Shown here piece after piece: positions 48,593 to 60,599 of a stretch of DNA of 64,000 bases (within the stretch, counting starts at the first letter, position 1; every line of letters begins with the position of its first letter). The position numbers and the translations under genes were made by a program. The DNA lies in assembly GCF_004011695.2 (NCBI RefSeq), contig NC_082411.1:434001-498000 (forward strand), read 5' to 3'. The DNA comes from Ascochyta rabiei. Lineage: Eukaryota > Ascomycota > Dothideomycetes > Pleosporales > Didymellaceae. The notes beneath the pieces were generated by a model that was not told the DNA's origin, ran no database searches, and worked only from the letters and a program-made list of their open reading frames with translations.

Positions 48593-50290
48593 ATGTCAGG
48601 GCTGCTTGGTACAGCATCAAAATCCGTCCCGTACACGAGCACCGAACCCATCGAAGGCGACGAGCCATCGAAGGCGAACAGCGACCCTGGTTATCTCGGA
48701 GAAGATGAAGGGCAGAAGCAGATACCTCGACAGCCGGCAAAGACATCACACTCGATGCAGAGCTTCAGCAGCGATGCAGATGTGCGCAACTGGATGAGGG
48801 ACGAGGACTCGAAAGCAAAGTCTGCGTCCAGTCTGACTCCTTCGTCTAGTCTGAATGCATGCCTGAGGCCATCCCAGTCGAAAATACATCCATCGTCAAG
48901 TATGTTGCAGACCAAGACAGATTTGCACTTGAAGGCATCAGCCAACGCATACACAACCAAATGCCAGTGGCTTATGGCTAAGCTCAGCAACATCAGCGGT
49001 ATGATTGCTCCAAGCCTGTCAAACATTGTGGTAAGAGTGGCGTCACTAATCGTGCTCTGAACAAAAGAAGAGAGAACCAGGCCCAAGATCGGAGGGTCCT
49101 CGTCTCTACGTTCGAACTCCGACCCGATCGTTCGGGAAGCCCCCGAGTTGTCGAACAAGACCGACCTTGACAAGCCACTGAAGACATGCCTAAAACAGAG
49201 AGCTCAAAGTGCAGACACAACACCCCCAAGCGAGCCTGTAACGGGTACGATAAGCTCGAACAAAGCCCAGAGGCTGCGGCGTGTGAAGACTGTAGACTTC
49301 GAAGACTCAGTTTTGGAGCATGTCCCATCTCGCGCGGGGAGTTCCAGCAAGACCAGAAAGCACGGAAAAACTAGGCCGGATAAAGTTTCAGAAAGATCAC
49401 CACTATGTCCTGGTAGGATCAGTTTGACCAGACCTCTGCCGGCGTGTCCGGCTGTCACTCGGACGGATGTCCATGTCATCTCAATTTCTCCCATATTATC
49501 GAAGTCTGCATCCCTAGGTCCGGGGCAATCAAAAGGAAATAGGGAGGCAGACCCGGCTACTCCTACCATGCAGATCGTAGAATCGAGCAACGGGAGTTAT
49601 GAGGTAATCTGGGATGACGTACCGCCTGAGCACAATGAAAGGATGCGAAGACATGACTCTTCAGTCAGCCAGGCGCTTGAAGCACTCAGCTATACAGCTA
49701 CCGACAGTCTCGAGCGTGTCAACACAAAGCTAAATGAATGGTCTGACACCTGGAATGCGCCATCCGACTGTTTCAAACCTACGATTGTCGTTTTCCCTGA
49801 CGATGATGGCCGCAGACCTCCGTATGAGTGTGCGATCGTTGATGACGAAGATATTGAAATATTTGCGCCCCCAAACAGCGAAAGGGCGAGTGCTGTTCAT
49901 TCGCAGCATCCCTCACGGCCTGTCAGTGCTCCGACGTCAAGAGCTGTTTCTCAAGACTGGTTCATCAGTACTGCAGATCCACAAGACACGCCGCTCGATA
50001 CTTCATATTTTGCAACGGAGCAAATACTTGCCATGCCAGACTCAGATGCATGGTCAGCGCATCTTGTCGCTGCTCGTCGAAAGCTGGGGGCGTCCAGCCC
50101 AGAGCGAAAGCTGTCCAATGTCGACGAAGCTGAGACGAAGTTTCGCAACCACCGTGACTCCGTTACCATAGCTCATTCGCGGCTGATTCGTTCTGGAGGA
50201 GTAGGACCTGAGCTTTTTGCGCACAGTGACTCGGTGTCACTTGCGAAGAAGCGAATACATGCCAGGAACCTTACCAGCTCAGCTTCTTAA
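48593..50290 (+). CDS. hypothetical disordered 551-aa protein
   Basis: Exons 48593..49030 and 49073..50290 keep one frame across a 42-bp GTAAGA...GAG intron whose acceptor is weak. The product is Ser/Pro/Lys-rich with few hydrophobic stretches, apart from short ones near residues 125-145 and around YEVIWDDVPPEHNERM. That last motif and the stretches FKPTIVVFPDDDGRRPPYECAIVDDEDIEIF are the most ordered parts. I know no domain for them. Predicted nuclear or cytoplasmic scaffold-like protein, no more. Confidence 0.55.
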
Positions 50291-51223
50291 CACACAGATC
50301 ACTCGAGGTTGGAGCCAGGTCAGTTTCCTAATAACGAAACAGCTGTAATGCTCCCTCTGCCGATCATGAAGGCATATGCAACCGAAGCGCTCAAAAAAGC
50401 TAGTCCATTCTCAATGCTGCGGCCAACGGAGTCGAATGCTCCGCAACATGTTCGTGGAGAGGAGTAATGGTCGTTTGTCCGTAGGTGGCGTACCTCTGAT
50501 CAAGATCAATATATGCTTCCATGCCTGTGTGTATCGCTGAGCGGGACGTATCTAGTTTGCGTCTGTTCTGGTGAAGTCGAAGGTAGAGTTGGTGAATACA
50601 GCCCCACTTACGAACTTGACAATGTGCACATCATTCGTTACATGTGTCCATATGTCCTAAAGTGAGAGCAACGTTGTTGTGTTCCGGTAACAAATGGGCG
50701 TGAAGGAAGGCAGGATTGTCAGGATCTTGTGTCGGCAGCTCGGCGTTTCGCCTTTTTGACGTGTTGACACGAGACGCGTCCACCCCTCACCCTCGACTTG
50801 CCCTTGACTCCTTACATTCGATTTTGTCATCGTGTTAATGAGCCGATGCCTCTGTTCAAAATTCTTCTTTTTCCGATATGAAGTCACCTACAGTTTACAC
50901 ATGGCGTCTTCATTTGCTCACCAGCCAGTCAATCCCAACTTCTCGCAAATTTGTGAACTCAGAAAACCAGGATTGTCAACAAAGTGATGCTCCTTCAACC
51001 ACCTGGCACAAAACGCTACTCGAATCAGTCTAGGGCTCTCTATTACGACCTGTTGATCGTGACCTGAGGCATCGAAGTCCCTTACCATGTACAATTCCTG
51101 ACACTTAGCGTTACAGCCCATGGTTGGTGGCGACAGAAACGAAACAATGCATAAGGAAGGAAACCCCGCCTTCTTGACCTGTTCACTGTCCCACTCTCAT
51201 ACAGATCTGTGGAAAATCTCGTG
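50291..51223. other. intergenic between the hypothetical gene and the UstYa-like gene
   Basis: No supported gene. CT-rich just upstream of the UstYa-like start. Confidence 0.4.
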
Positions 51224-52194
51224 ATGCCATCTTTCGCGCCGTACAAGTCGATACACGACGTCTCTCGGATTGAGCTCGGTGTGGAGACTAAGATAAAGAA
51301 CGATCAACGATATAACGCGCTGCGAGATCTGGATGACCTGTCTGACTCAAGCACTGAAGCAGGAGAATGGGAAGTAGAGGATGGCATGAAGCTTCAGCGG
51401 TCCGGAAAGCGGAGGTTCTGGAGGGTATTGAGTCATTACCGCTGGCTGCTCGACACGACGCTTCTTTTGGTCATCGTTGGGTTGCTCGCGGAAAAAAGAT
51501 GGAGACGCGACCACAGTTACCAGTATGAGTTTGCTGGAGACATCACAGGCTTCGCGCCAAAATGTGAGTCTGGACAGTCTGATATTGATGATGTTTGCTC
51601 ATTTATGCAAGTTTCACAACAGATTGTCACCTTCCGACCCAACCCAATCTTCGCGCCGGAAAACGCATCGGAGTTTTGGAATAGAGATGTCCAACAGGCC
51701 TGGCTGAACATTGTTCCCGGTATGTATATCTTCTGGTCTCACAGTTTTACATAACGTGCTCACAATCAGCAGAAGGATTAGGTTACGTCGAGGTCAAAGA
51801 CTCTGCGCAGCACGATAATCTTCCACGGCCAATCCACGACTACGTCAACAATACGGTATTCACGACTTCCATGACGCATCAGCTGCATTGTCTGTACACG
51901 ATTCTCAACGCTTACAACACAATGTCAGTCACGCTTGACAATCCCATGTTGAAAGTCAACCCCATACAACAGCCCTGGCATGTGAATCATTGCTTTGAGT
52001 ACATCAGGCAAGCTATCATGTGTGCAGGCGATGTCGCCTTAGAAGGAGCCGCAACAACCTTTCCGCTGGGTCCGAATGGAGAAGATCAAGGAGGGAGCGA
52101 TGGTTGGGATGGGAAACATGTCTGTAAGGACTACGGTCAGATCATCAAGTACCTGGAAAAAGAAACGATCAACCACGTCAGATGGATATCATGA
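51224..52194 (+). CDS. UstYa-like (DUF3328) membrane oxidase
   Basis: Exons 51224..51719 and 51773..52194 give 305 aa. Short cytosolic N-terminus, one TM helix (residues ~74-89, LLDTTLLLVIVGLLAE), then a lumenal domain with the family's twin metal-site motifs HQLHC and HVNHCFEYIRQAIMC. UstYa-type proteins catalyse oxidative steps such as peptide cyclisation in ribosomally made (RiPP) and other fungal metabolites. No repeat-bearing precursor peptide gene is seen nearby. A P450 and a short-chain reductase follow on the same strand. Start ATG 51224 was chosen because the frame upstream has only GTG. Confidence 0.85.
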
Positions 52195-52942
52195 TATCAG
52201 CACGAAGACTGGAGCCGTGAGCACTACCAATAGCATTCATAACTACATTTCTGCTCTGAGCTCCGAATCACATGTTTTCTTCCTACCGACCGACAGCTAG
52301 ACGCGTATTAGTAGGTATATATACCACAGTAGTGCGACCCGCGGCCAACCGACTAATCACAATTGACACATGTAAGCCTCGGAAGCTGAGATATATATTG
52401 CGTCAACGGCACCTCGGAACGCGCAGTCCACCGCTCCACTATCTCGCATCGCTAAGCGAACGAATCGGGCTTCAAGTTCAGCCACATCAGAGCAATTTCC
52501 TCTCTATTAGACCCCTTTCTTGAACGCGCTCCCTGGTGGGACCGTATAAGAGCCGAAGTCTCACACACCGACCGCGTGCTTCGGAACGAGACTGATTACT
52601 ATTCTGCTTTGTACAACCGTTTACACCACAATCAGGACGTTCAAAATTTGAGAATTGCTTGGCTATCTTGCTCGGCATAATTGCATACGGCCGTTAGCTC
52701 GACCGAGCTTTGAAAGTCACAGCACATAAGAACAAGTCCTGGAGAACCTAGGCAGATACCGACAACGCATTGTGTCTGCAGATCGACATCTCTCTGCGCG
52801 TTCGCCAACAACTACACAATCCTTCAAGTAACAACACGTTTACGCGGAATTTGCGCCTTCACAATCGACCAGCCGCGAACCATTACATCACTTGCAACAA
52901 GATCGAATCTGCCTCCATCTAGAACTCTACTGTTCCAGCAGC
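52195..52942. other. intergenic upstream of the P450
   Basis: No gene seen. The stretch before 52943 is CT- and CA-rich, probably the P450 promoter and leader. Confidence 0.4.
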
Positions 52943-54562
52943 ATGGTACTTTCACCTCTAATCTTCGCGCTTGCTGGAGCATTTGTTTCCTATGTTCTCT
53001 ACACGCAGGTTATGCTCTACCTTGCCCGGCGGCAGTTCAAGAAGGACAATGGTACGTCGATATGAAGTTTACGTTGTTGCGTGACACTGACAACTGTTAG
53101 GATGTCAGCCATGTACAAAAGTGTTCAACAAGGACCCTATCTTGGGCATCGATGTGATGCGCGTCATGGGTACCAACAGCAAGAAACACATTACGTTGGA
53201 CGAGAACAAGAAACGTTTCGAGCGCATGGGCAACACTTATCACACCAGAATGGCCGTTACCCCCGCCATCGCTACCTGTGAGCCGGAGAACGTAAAGACT
53301 ATCTTGAGCTTGAAGTTCAAGGATTATAGTTTGGGCAACAGGACTCAGTCATTCACACCGTTGTTGGGTCACGGCATTTTCAATGCTGATGGTGAACGCT
53401 GGTCTAACAGCCGTCATTTGCTGCGACCCAACTTTGCCAGGGATCAGGTCGCAGACCTTGAGGCTTTTGAACGCCATTTCAAACTCATGCTCAAGCACAT
53501 TCCCAAGGACGGTTCGACAGTTGATCTGCAAGTGCTGTTCTTCTGTCTTACCATTGACACCGCTACTGAGTTTCTCTTCAACCACTCAACGAACACGCTG
53601 CGCATGGTTGGCCAACAAGACGACGACAACGAGGATGCTGTCTTCGGTAGAATGTTCAACTACGCGCAGGATGATATTGTCACAAGACTTCGCATGGGAC
53701 CTCTCAACCGCTTCAGGAACAATGCAAAGGGCGAAGAAGCGATCCACATTTGTCACGCATACATCGATAAATTCGTCGACGATGCCATCGCATTCAAACA
53801 ACAGCAGGACGAGGAGAAGAAGGCGGTATCGCAGAAGGATGAGCGATACATCTTCATCCACCAGCTGGCAAAACAGACAACAGACAGGAAGAGATTGAGA
53901 GATGAGCTTGTCAACATTCTGCTAGCTGGCCGCGATACAACGGCTAGTCTGCTGAGCAACATGTTTTTTGAAATCGCGAAACGCCCTGACATCTTCGCAA
54001 AGTTGCGAGACGAAGTCGCGTTCTTGGAGGGACGAGCACCGACATACGAGGAGCTGAAGAACTTCAAATACCTGAAATGGTGCCTGAACGAATGTGAGTT
54101 GCATGATTCCTCCAAATAAGATCTAACGATTAACCCCTAATAGCTCTCCGCATCCACCCTGTTGTTCCTGGAAACTCACGTTCCGCTATCCGTGATACTG
54201 TCCTCCCCCTCGGCGGCGGACCAGACGGTCAGCACCCACTATTCGTGCCCAAAGGCACCACGGTTGGCTACTCACCATACGCCATGCACCGCCGCAAAGA
54301 CCTCTACGGCCCCGATGCCGACAAATATAAGCCCGAGCGTTGGGCAACTCTTCGTCCTGGGTGGGAGTACTTGCCCTTCAACGGTGGGCCAAGAATCTGT
54401 CTTGGACAGCAGTACGCTCTTACCGAGGCCGGCTACGTGACTGTAAGACTGGTGCAAGAATTTGCGAAGATGGAAAGTAGAGATGCTGGGCCATGGGAAG
54501 AGTGTTTGACATTGACTTGCTGTTCCAGGAACGGCACCAAGGTTGGGTTTACGCCTGCTTGA
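52943..54562 (+). CDS. cytochrome P450, CYP52-like (alkane/fatty-acid hydroxylase type)
   Basis: Exons 52943..53051, 53101..54093 and 54144..54562 give 506 aa. N-terminal membrane anchor ([20 protein letters not shown]), I-helix AGRDTT, ExxR as ESLR rejoined across the second intron, PERW, and heme loop [12 protein letters not shown] with the Cys thiolate ligand. The sequence around [23 protein letters not shown] and [22 protein letters not shown] is characteristic of CYP52 and close families, which hydroxylate the omega end of alkanes and fatty acids at the ER. Exact CYP family needs comparison. It lies between the UstYa-like and SDR genes. Confidence 0.92.
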
Positions 54563-54784
54563 AAGATTTCTTTTTTCTCGGTGGTTTTTGTCTAAAAGCT
54601 CTCGACGAGATCGCTGTGGTACACAAGCAACGCTGCTGTGAATGGAGGCTGCTAGTTACGTCATTTATTCGAGTTGACATCACGACTCCTACCAAAGACT
54701 TTATGTATAATCCTTGCTGTAGCAAACTAACAAGCTTCACAATAGTTTTTCTCGTCAATCAATTCAAGGAAATACATTACCGAA

Positions 54785-55654
54785 ATGCCCAAAAACCTCA
54801 CCGTCGTTGTCACAGGCTCCAATCGAGGCGTCGGCCAAGGCATTGTTCAACTCCTCGCCAAAACCTCACACACACAACCCCTAACCATCTACGCGACCTC
54901 GCGCTCCGGAAACGACTTGGGTGTGCAAGCCTCTCCGCCAAATGAGGTGCGATACAGCAAACTGGACATCGGGTCTTCATCCTCTATCCAATCCTTCTTT
55001 AGCAACGTCAAGGAAGTAGATGTGCTAATCAACAACGCCGGCATCAACAACAACAACTCAGAAACACCAGATCTGGCGGAGCAAGTCATTGATGTAAATT
55101 ATCGGGGCACGAGAGACATGTGTGAAGCCTTCCTCTTGGCGTCCGGCGGGAGAGAGGCCGGCGCGCGCATTGTGAACGTGTCTTCCACTGCCTGCCAACT
55201 CAACAACTACGCCTCGTCTACAGCGGAGAAGTTCCGCGCAGTCAAGAGCGTCCGGGACGTGGATGCGCTTGCGGAGACCTACATCAAGGCCGTGAAATCT
55301 GGGGGCAGCGCACAGAAAGACGAAGGATTCGGGTCGCCACCAAAATCCTATCAAGTTAGTAAAGCACTCATCAACGCCCTCACCGTCGTTTTGGCGCGAG
55401 AGAATCAGGACGTGGCGATCAATTGCTGTTGTCCTGGATGGGTGGACACAGATATGGGGCACCAGGTTGGCAAGCCGCCTAAGACGCTGGAGGAGGGTGC
55501 TAGGATTCCGGCCAGGTTGGCTATCGGAGAGTTGGGGGCCCGTGGAAATCAAGATGGTGCACTAGGTAAGGGTGGGAGTGAAAAGGTGAGTGGACGGTAC
55601 TTTGAGAACGAGGGGGTTACGGATCGGGGATGGGGACGAGAGAGGGAGTGGTGA
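54785..55654 (+). CDS. short-chain dehydrogenase/reductase, carbonyl-reductase type
   Basis: Intronless, 289 aa. NADP(H) site TGSNRGVG near residue 10, NNAG, NVSST with the catalytic Ser region, and YQVSK (Tyr/Lys pair); an insert of about 40 residues before YQVSK (AVKSVRDVDALAETYIKAV) is the mark of carbonyl reductases of the CBR1 kind. C-terminus polar. Starts 222 bp after the P450 stop on the same strand. Substrate unknown; aldehyde or ketone reduction is the family reaction. Confidence 0.85.
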   Translation: MPKNLTVVVTGSNRGVGQGIVQLLAKTSHTQPLTIYATSRSGNDLGVQASPPNEVRYSKLDIGSSSSIQSFFSNVKEVDVLINNAGINNNNSETPDLAEQVIDVNYRGTRDMCEAFLLASGGREAGARIVNVSSTACQLNNYASSTAEKFRAVKSVRDVDALAETYIKAVKSGGSAQKDEGFGSPPKSYQVSKALINALTVVLARENQDVAINCCCPGWVDTDMGHQVGKPPKTLEEGARIPARLAIGELGARGNQDGALGKGGSEKVSGRYFENEGVTDRGWGREREW

Positions 55655-55902
55655 GGGTCTTAAAGTAAAGGTGAGTGTTGTGTCTGGAATGCAAATAAGA
55701 GCGTGTATGGAGTGCAAGAGTATTCAGAGGTTCTGTGTTAAGTGGGAGGGGTTTCGACGGGATGGAGGTCAGAACTGTACTCGCGCTACACGAGAACTCT
55801 GCTTTCAATTCTCTAAAGTCTAGACGTAAGTGTGGGGTCATCAACTATCGATAGAACTGTTTGTCCAACACGCAGTATCAGTACCTTTCGGATACCACCT
55901 TT

Positions 55903-57713
55903 CTATAGTTCATTGTGCTCAGGCACATCCGGCTTCTTGACATCCACCCCACAAACCGCTGGCGTACCAACCTCCATCCTATATACACACTTCTCCTCCT
56001 CTACAACCTTCCACACCTCATCATTTTCAGCACATGCCAAGATGACGGTCGTGCTACGGTTCGGTCCATTCCAGCAGTGTTGTCCATTCTCGTACTTCAA
56101 TGCGATCCGGTCACCGCTTCCCAACCCCTTACCATCGGCCGGCAGGGTCTCATCAACAGTGACGATCTCAATACGCACAAAGTTGCCCATGCCAGTGTGA
56201 GCGCCACCTTTCTTCGACTTCTGGGTGGTCTTGCTAAGGAAGCAGTGCTCGTACGTGTATTCGCCGCTGTCCTGGCTAACGCAGCGGCCGTTCAGGGCGC
56301 GGAAGATGGAGTCCGGACCGTAATCCTTGGTGAGGTCTTCTTCGTGCTTAGTAAGCTCAGTCCTGTCGTTGGCAAGCTCGCGAGTGGCAGACTCGAGTTG
56401 GGTTTTGGCGTCTGTGACGGCTTTGGACTCGGGACTGTCGGTGTTGGGGTTCGCAAGGATGCCGTTCTCGATCAGTGTTACTCGAAGATCGCGTAGCTTT
56501 GTATCTACCCAGGTCCTGACAGATTCAGGTAGGTAGTTCTCGAATTGATAGACTGTGAGTGATAAGTAGTTGCTCAAGATGCGAACTCTCGGAGAACTTA
56601 CGGACGTCAACGTCAGATTCTTCAACAGTTTCGAACTCGTCCCACTTGATAGCGCTCTCAGAATCGGGCTTTAGGATGTCGTCGAGGTCGCGGTCGCGGG
56701 CAGCATCTGGTCCAGGCCAGTCCTGTGCCGCATAGTCCTCCCACGCTTTGACGGCGCGCTTCACACCCTCATCGTTGAAGTTGGGGTTGTACTCCTCCTT
56801 GAAGCGTTTCAGCATGCCCTCGAGCTCGTCGATTCTCCCCTTGGCTGCATCACGCTCCCGGCGCACCCGCTCAACAATCTCAGTGAGCTCCTGAATCCTG
56901 CCTTTTGCCAGGCTAGCTAGCACTGTGACCTTGCCACTCTTGCCTGCACCCTTGACTACCCTGCCCTTCTCCGCGCGCTCGATCTCGGCCAAGCTCTTTG
57001 TCAGTGCATCCACTTTTTGTGTCTGACCTTCAATCTGTGCCTTGAGGGTTGATATCCGGTCCTCGACCTCCTTCCTCAAACGCCCAGACTCGGCCACCAG
57101 CTCTTTGCGCTTCTGTCGCGCAGCGTTCAGGCTCTTCTGCCGCGCCTCGTCCTGCTTTCTCCACTCCTTTCCAATCTTAGCGCACTGGTCGGGGCATTTT
57201 ACCCCGCCAATGCCCTCGTATTCGTCGCTGCCGTCGCAGCACAGCTCGTAATCGCACTTGCCGTCGTTCACGTTCGTGAAGGGAATGTAGCTGGGAATGT
57301 GGCCCTTGTTCTTGCAGTAAAACCCTGGCAGGGCGAGGTTCTCGTCAAATGAGCCAAGCTTGACCGTCGAAGGTTGGGGAGGAGAAAGTGGAGAGATATA
57401 GGAGCACGCGGATGTGCCAGGTTCGTCTGAGCCGTCAGGGCAGTCGCAGTAATCGTCGTTCAGTCGGGAAATATCGAGCTTGATGCTGGGGTTGGAGATA
57501 CAAGTGAATGTCTCGGTATCTTTGTAGAATTTGGCGACTATATTGCTTAAGGTCAGCCCTCAATGTCCTTGGGGATATAGCTCCAACGCCCAATGTGGGT
57601 GACATACAATCAGGACCTACACCACGCGGTCGTGGAGGGTCTGATGCCGCATTTGTGGTGCTAGCAAGCAGAGAAAGGAGCAATGCAAGTGAGGAAAGAG
57701 TCTGCCTCCCCAT
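55903..57713 (-). CDS. GTB1: glucosidase II beta subunit (PRKCSH family)
   Basis: Exons 57608..57713, 56602..57537 and 55903..56552 give 563 aa. Signal peptide MGRQTLSSLALLLSLLASTTNA, then RGVGPDFAKFYKDTETFTC, two LDL-receptor-type Cys repeats (DYCDCPDGSDEPGTSAC and GKCDYELCCDGSDEY), a coiled coil over roughly residues 190-300, an acidic stretch, and a C-terminal MRH domain (GRCVSQDSGEYTYEHCFL, then GLGSGDRIALKYENGQHCWNGPNRST). The protein ends in HNEL, an ER retrieval signal. It retains glucosidase II in the ER and binds trimmed N-glycans during glycoprotein quality control. Confidence 0.95.
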
Positions 57714-58725
57714 TGTCAGATATTTGTGGAGGAATTGAAGCTCTCAAAGCTCTGGGGAAGCTGCCACATGTTCAAGAGCGTCCAGGTGGCAGACGGCGGC
57801 CCGTGCGAGATGACCGTTTCATCTCTCTACACCAGTATCGTAACTTCCATCAACACTCAATGATCCATTTAAACGTCACGCAAACACTATAAGCAGAAAG
57901 AAAATGGGCTCTAAAAGAAAGGCTCCTATCTGCTGGTGACATCGGAGCGTGATCTGGCGCGGATGTCCCGCTTTCAACGCTCGATTTCATTGCATTGTGC
58001 GGTAACAATAGCATTTCCAAAAACCAACGTCAGATCCCTCCGAACATTCACTTGAATCATTATATTCCTATCACAATCATGTTCAGCTGCATTGCTTAAA
58101 ACGACTCGTATTTACAAGCTATCTTTCACGATCCCATCCATGCTGCTTCCGCAATCAACACGAGCTCTGCCCTACTCATGCGTTTGTGCCGCTATGGTGC
58201 ACGTAATACCAATTTTGCAAACTCGCTATACTTTGCCTAATTTCTCTTCACCCCTCTTATCCAATCCGTCTTTGTACAATTCTTGCACTTCCAAGTTTCG
58301 CTTTTGAAGCATGGAAAACGCGATATCAGCAGAAAAAATACCAGTACATTTGGAAGACCAGTCATAGCGCCAAAAATTTCGGCCTGTCGACTGATGGCCT
58401 AAGAACGAACGACATGCGTGTGCAAACCATGCTTGTTGGAAGGCGGTCGACGCTCGCCGCAAGAGCAAACGCCCAGCATGTCCTCCCAATGCTCAATCGC
58501 GCGTACGCAACGTTCTCAACATGCATTTGCATGACTGCCTGACAGTCTCGAAGTTCGTTTTGTTTGCAACGTGCGGCGATCCGTTTATGCGCAATACGGG
58601 AGGCGCATCTTTTGGAGCATGTAGTATTGTCACTACCGCTACCCCCTCATCACATCGATCCCTACAATACGATCTTTCGACATCTCTCTGTTTCATACTT
58701 ACTTCTCTGACAGCTCGCCCACAGT
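57714..58725. other. intergenic, divergent promoters
   Basis: Between GTB1 (-) and the split relic gene (+). No coding or repeat signal seen. Confidence 0.4.
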
Positions 58726-59602
58726 ATGGCATACGAGGTTGAAGATGAAGTGGACTGGAGTGACGGTACTCTACACGAACTCCTCCCTTCATCTGCTGAG
58801 GGCCCCGGAGACTCTGTATATGTCAGTCCCGTCATGTACGAAGACGATGAGTCGGATTATCTGCTCAAGCCCCAAAGGAACGATCATTTCGAGATAGCTT
58901 TGGGTACAGCCCTTTCCCCGGGTACGCTCCTTTTCTGATCTTCGAATCTGCGACTGACTCTCAGCAGCGACTCAACGATCCACTTTGACTCGAGCTCAGC
59001 GCGCTCGCCTTGGTATCTGTCTGGATCGTCAGCCATCGGAACAATACTACGCACACTTCGCATTCTATTAAGCCAATCAAAAGGTATATGAAGCTACATT
59101 CCTCAAACCTTTTGTCAACCATGCTTTGGACCCATCGCAGATCGAAGAATGCTTCCGGAATATTGAGGATGCTTGTTTGAGTGTGCAGAGGTAGATCGCA
59201 GCTGTGTCTGCCAACATCAACGGCATCACGAGGAAGATGGCCTGGAACGCACATTGTCGTGCTGTCAACTTGCTTAGCAACGCTGGCAAAGAGAGTGCAC
59301 CGTTCTGGGACGTAGGCCACTATGATCAAAGCATCTTCCTTAATTTTGTTCCAGATACCACTATTCATGTGGCGCATAGGATGAACGACTCATGGCATCG
59401 CACGACACCCCACCCTGTTATGGTTCGCTTTACGACAAGAGAGTACCCTCTAAGCCACCATATCCCACCGTTCGAGGAGATTGATGACGTCTCAGCTACG
59501 CTTTTTGAGATGAGGCCTTTGTCAGGTCGCTGCCTCAGGGAGGAGGAGCAGCCTGCTTCTTTGCAGGTATTACTACCTTCACCTTATCTACCTCTAAGTT
59601 AG
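58726..59602 (+). pseudogene. 5' part of a decayed, apparently element-split gene
   Basis: Exon 1 (58726..58921) starts MAYEVEDEVDW and ends ALSP. A 43-bp intron with a CTGAC branch site and TCAG acceptor (58922..58964) leads to a long frame broken only by TAA (59069..59071) and TAG (59192..59194). Both are one C-to-T change from Gln codons in the CpA context favoured by RIP. The frame includes FLKPFVNHALDPSQIEECFR and DTTIHVAHRMNDSWHRTTP and then loses sense near 59580, where AT-rich DNA begins. No family recognised. The first exon has a normal Asp/Glu-rich start. The 3' half is taken to be at 60600..62715. Confidence 0.6.
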
Positions 59603-60560
59603 GAAAAGTCAGAGCAGAAGGGGGTTGTACTAACTTATATCATTAGGTTTTTCTCTATCTCTTACTTGTATTTCTTCTCCTGCTGACTGTGCAGCAGCAC
59701 TAGCTTGGTAGTAAAGCTCCTTATAGTACTCTACTTTTTTCTTAAGCTTAGAAAGCTCTAGGTGCAGAGAGGCCTTAGTAGGAGTTCTAATACAAGTTAG
59801 TAACAGTAAATAAAAGTAAAGAAAGAGGTAGGTATATAGAACTTAGGGTAATAACAAAGGATACAGAAGAAATAACTAAGAAAAGAAGAAAAGAAAAAGA
59901 AATAATAAGAAGAAGTAAAGAGTAGTGTCAGGACACGGCTCTGCCCACCGTGTCAAGCATCCAAAAGGTAACAATGCTCACTCAGATAGTGAGACTGTGG
60001 CCAGAACAGTACTTATTGCCATCACAGGTCAGAGGTGGACGCTGCCACATGCCTGAGGCTGAGAGTCTGACAAGTAGCTATAGAACGCTTACTGCATAGC
60101 ATTCCCAGACTTCTTTACAGCGTTGCGAGGCATTGTAGAGAGAAGAGCAAATTAGTAAAGTAGATAAAATATCCTACTTATTAGCTTTTAGAGAGGGGGG
60201 GAAATATTTATTTATGGAAAACCTTAACTCTCTAGCTACCCTGCACGAACAACAACAGAATAGAATGCTACCTAATAAACTAAAGTAAAAAGACAGTTCT
60301 ATAGAGCGTATTAAACTCTATATTTTGTACATACAGTTATATAGCTATATGTGCTAGTATAGTAGCGTATATCTAAGTTAAAGTAGTGAAAAAGATATGT
60401 TACACTAAATTTTATACAAAAGCAGCTAGGATAGTAGAGTAGCCTGGTAATGTAACTTGTTTATATATAGATGCAGCTTTAGTACATAGAAAGTAAATCC
60501 ATCCCAGCTCTTATAGAGTAGATAATATAAGGTTAGAGAAGAAAAAGCCTTAAAACATAC
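59603..60560. mobile_element. AT-rich, RIP-like transposon relic or LTR fragment
   Basis: Base composition changes abruptly: TA-, AGTA- and TTA-rich DNA with no frames, bounded by normal DNA on both sides. Inside, a GC-richer island at about 59934..60135 begins TGTCAGGACACGG and contains the dyad GACACGG...CCGTGTC, in the style of an LTR start. Polarity, class and ends are unknown. It sits between the two halves of a decayed gene. Confidence 0.5.
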
Positions 60561-60599
60561 GGGTCGATCTGTAAAACCGCCGTCAGCGAGAAAGGGAAA

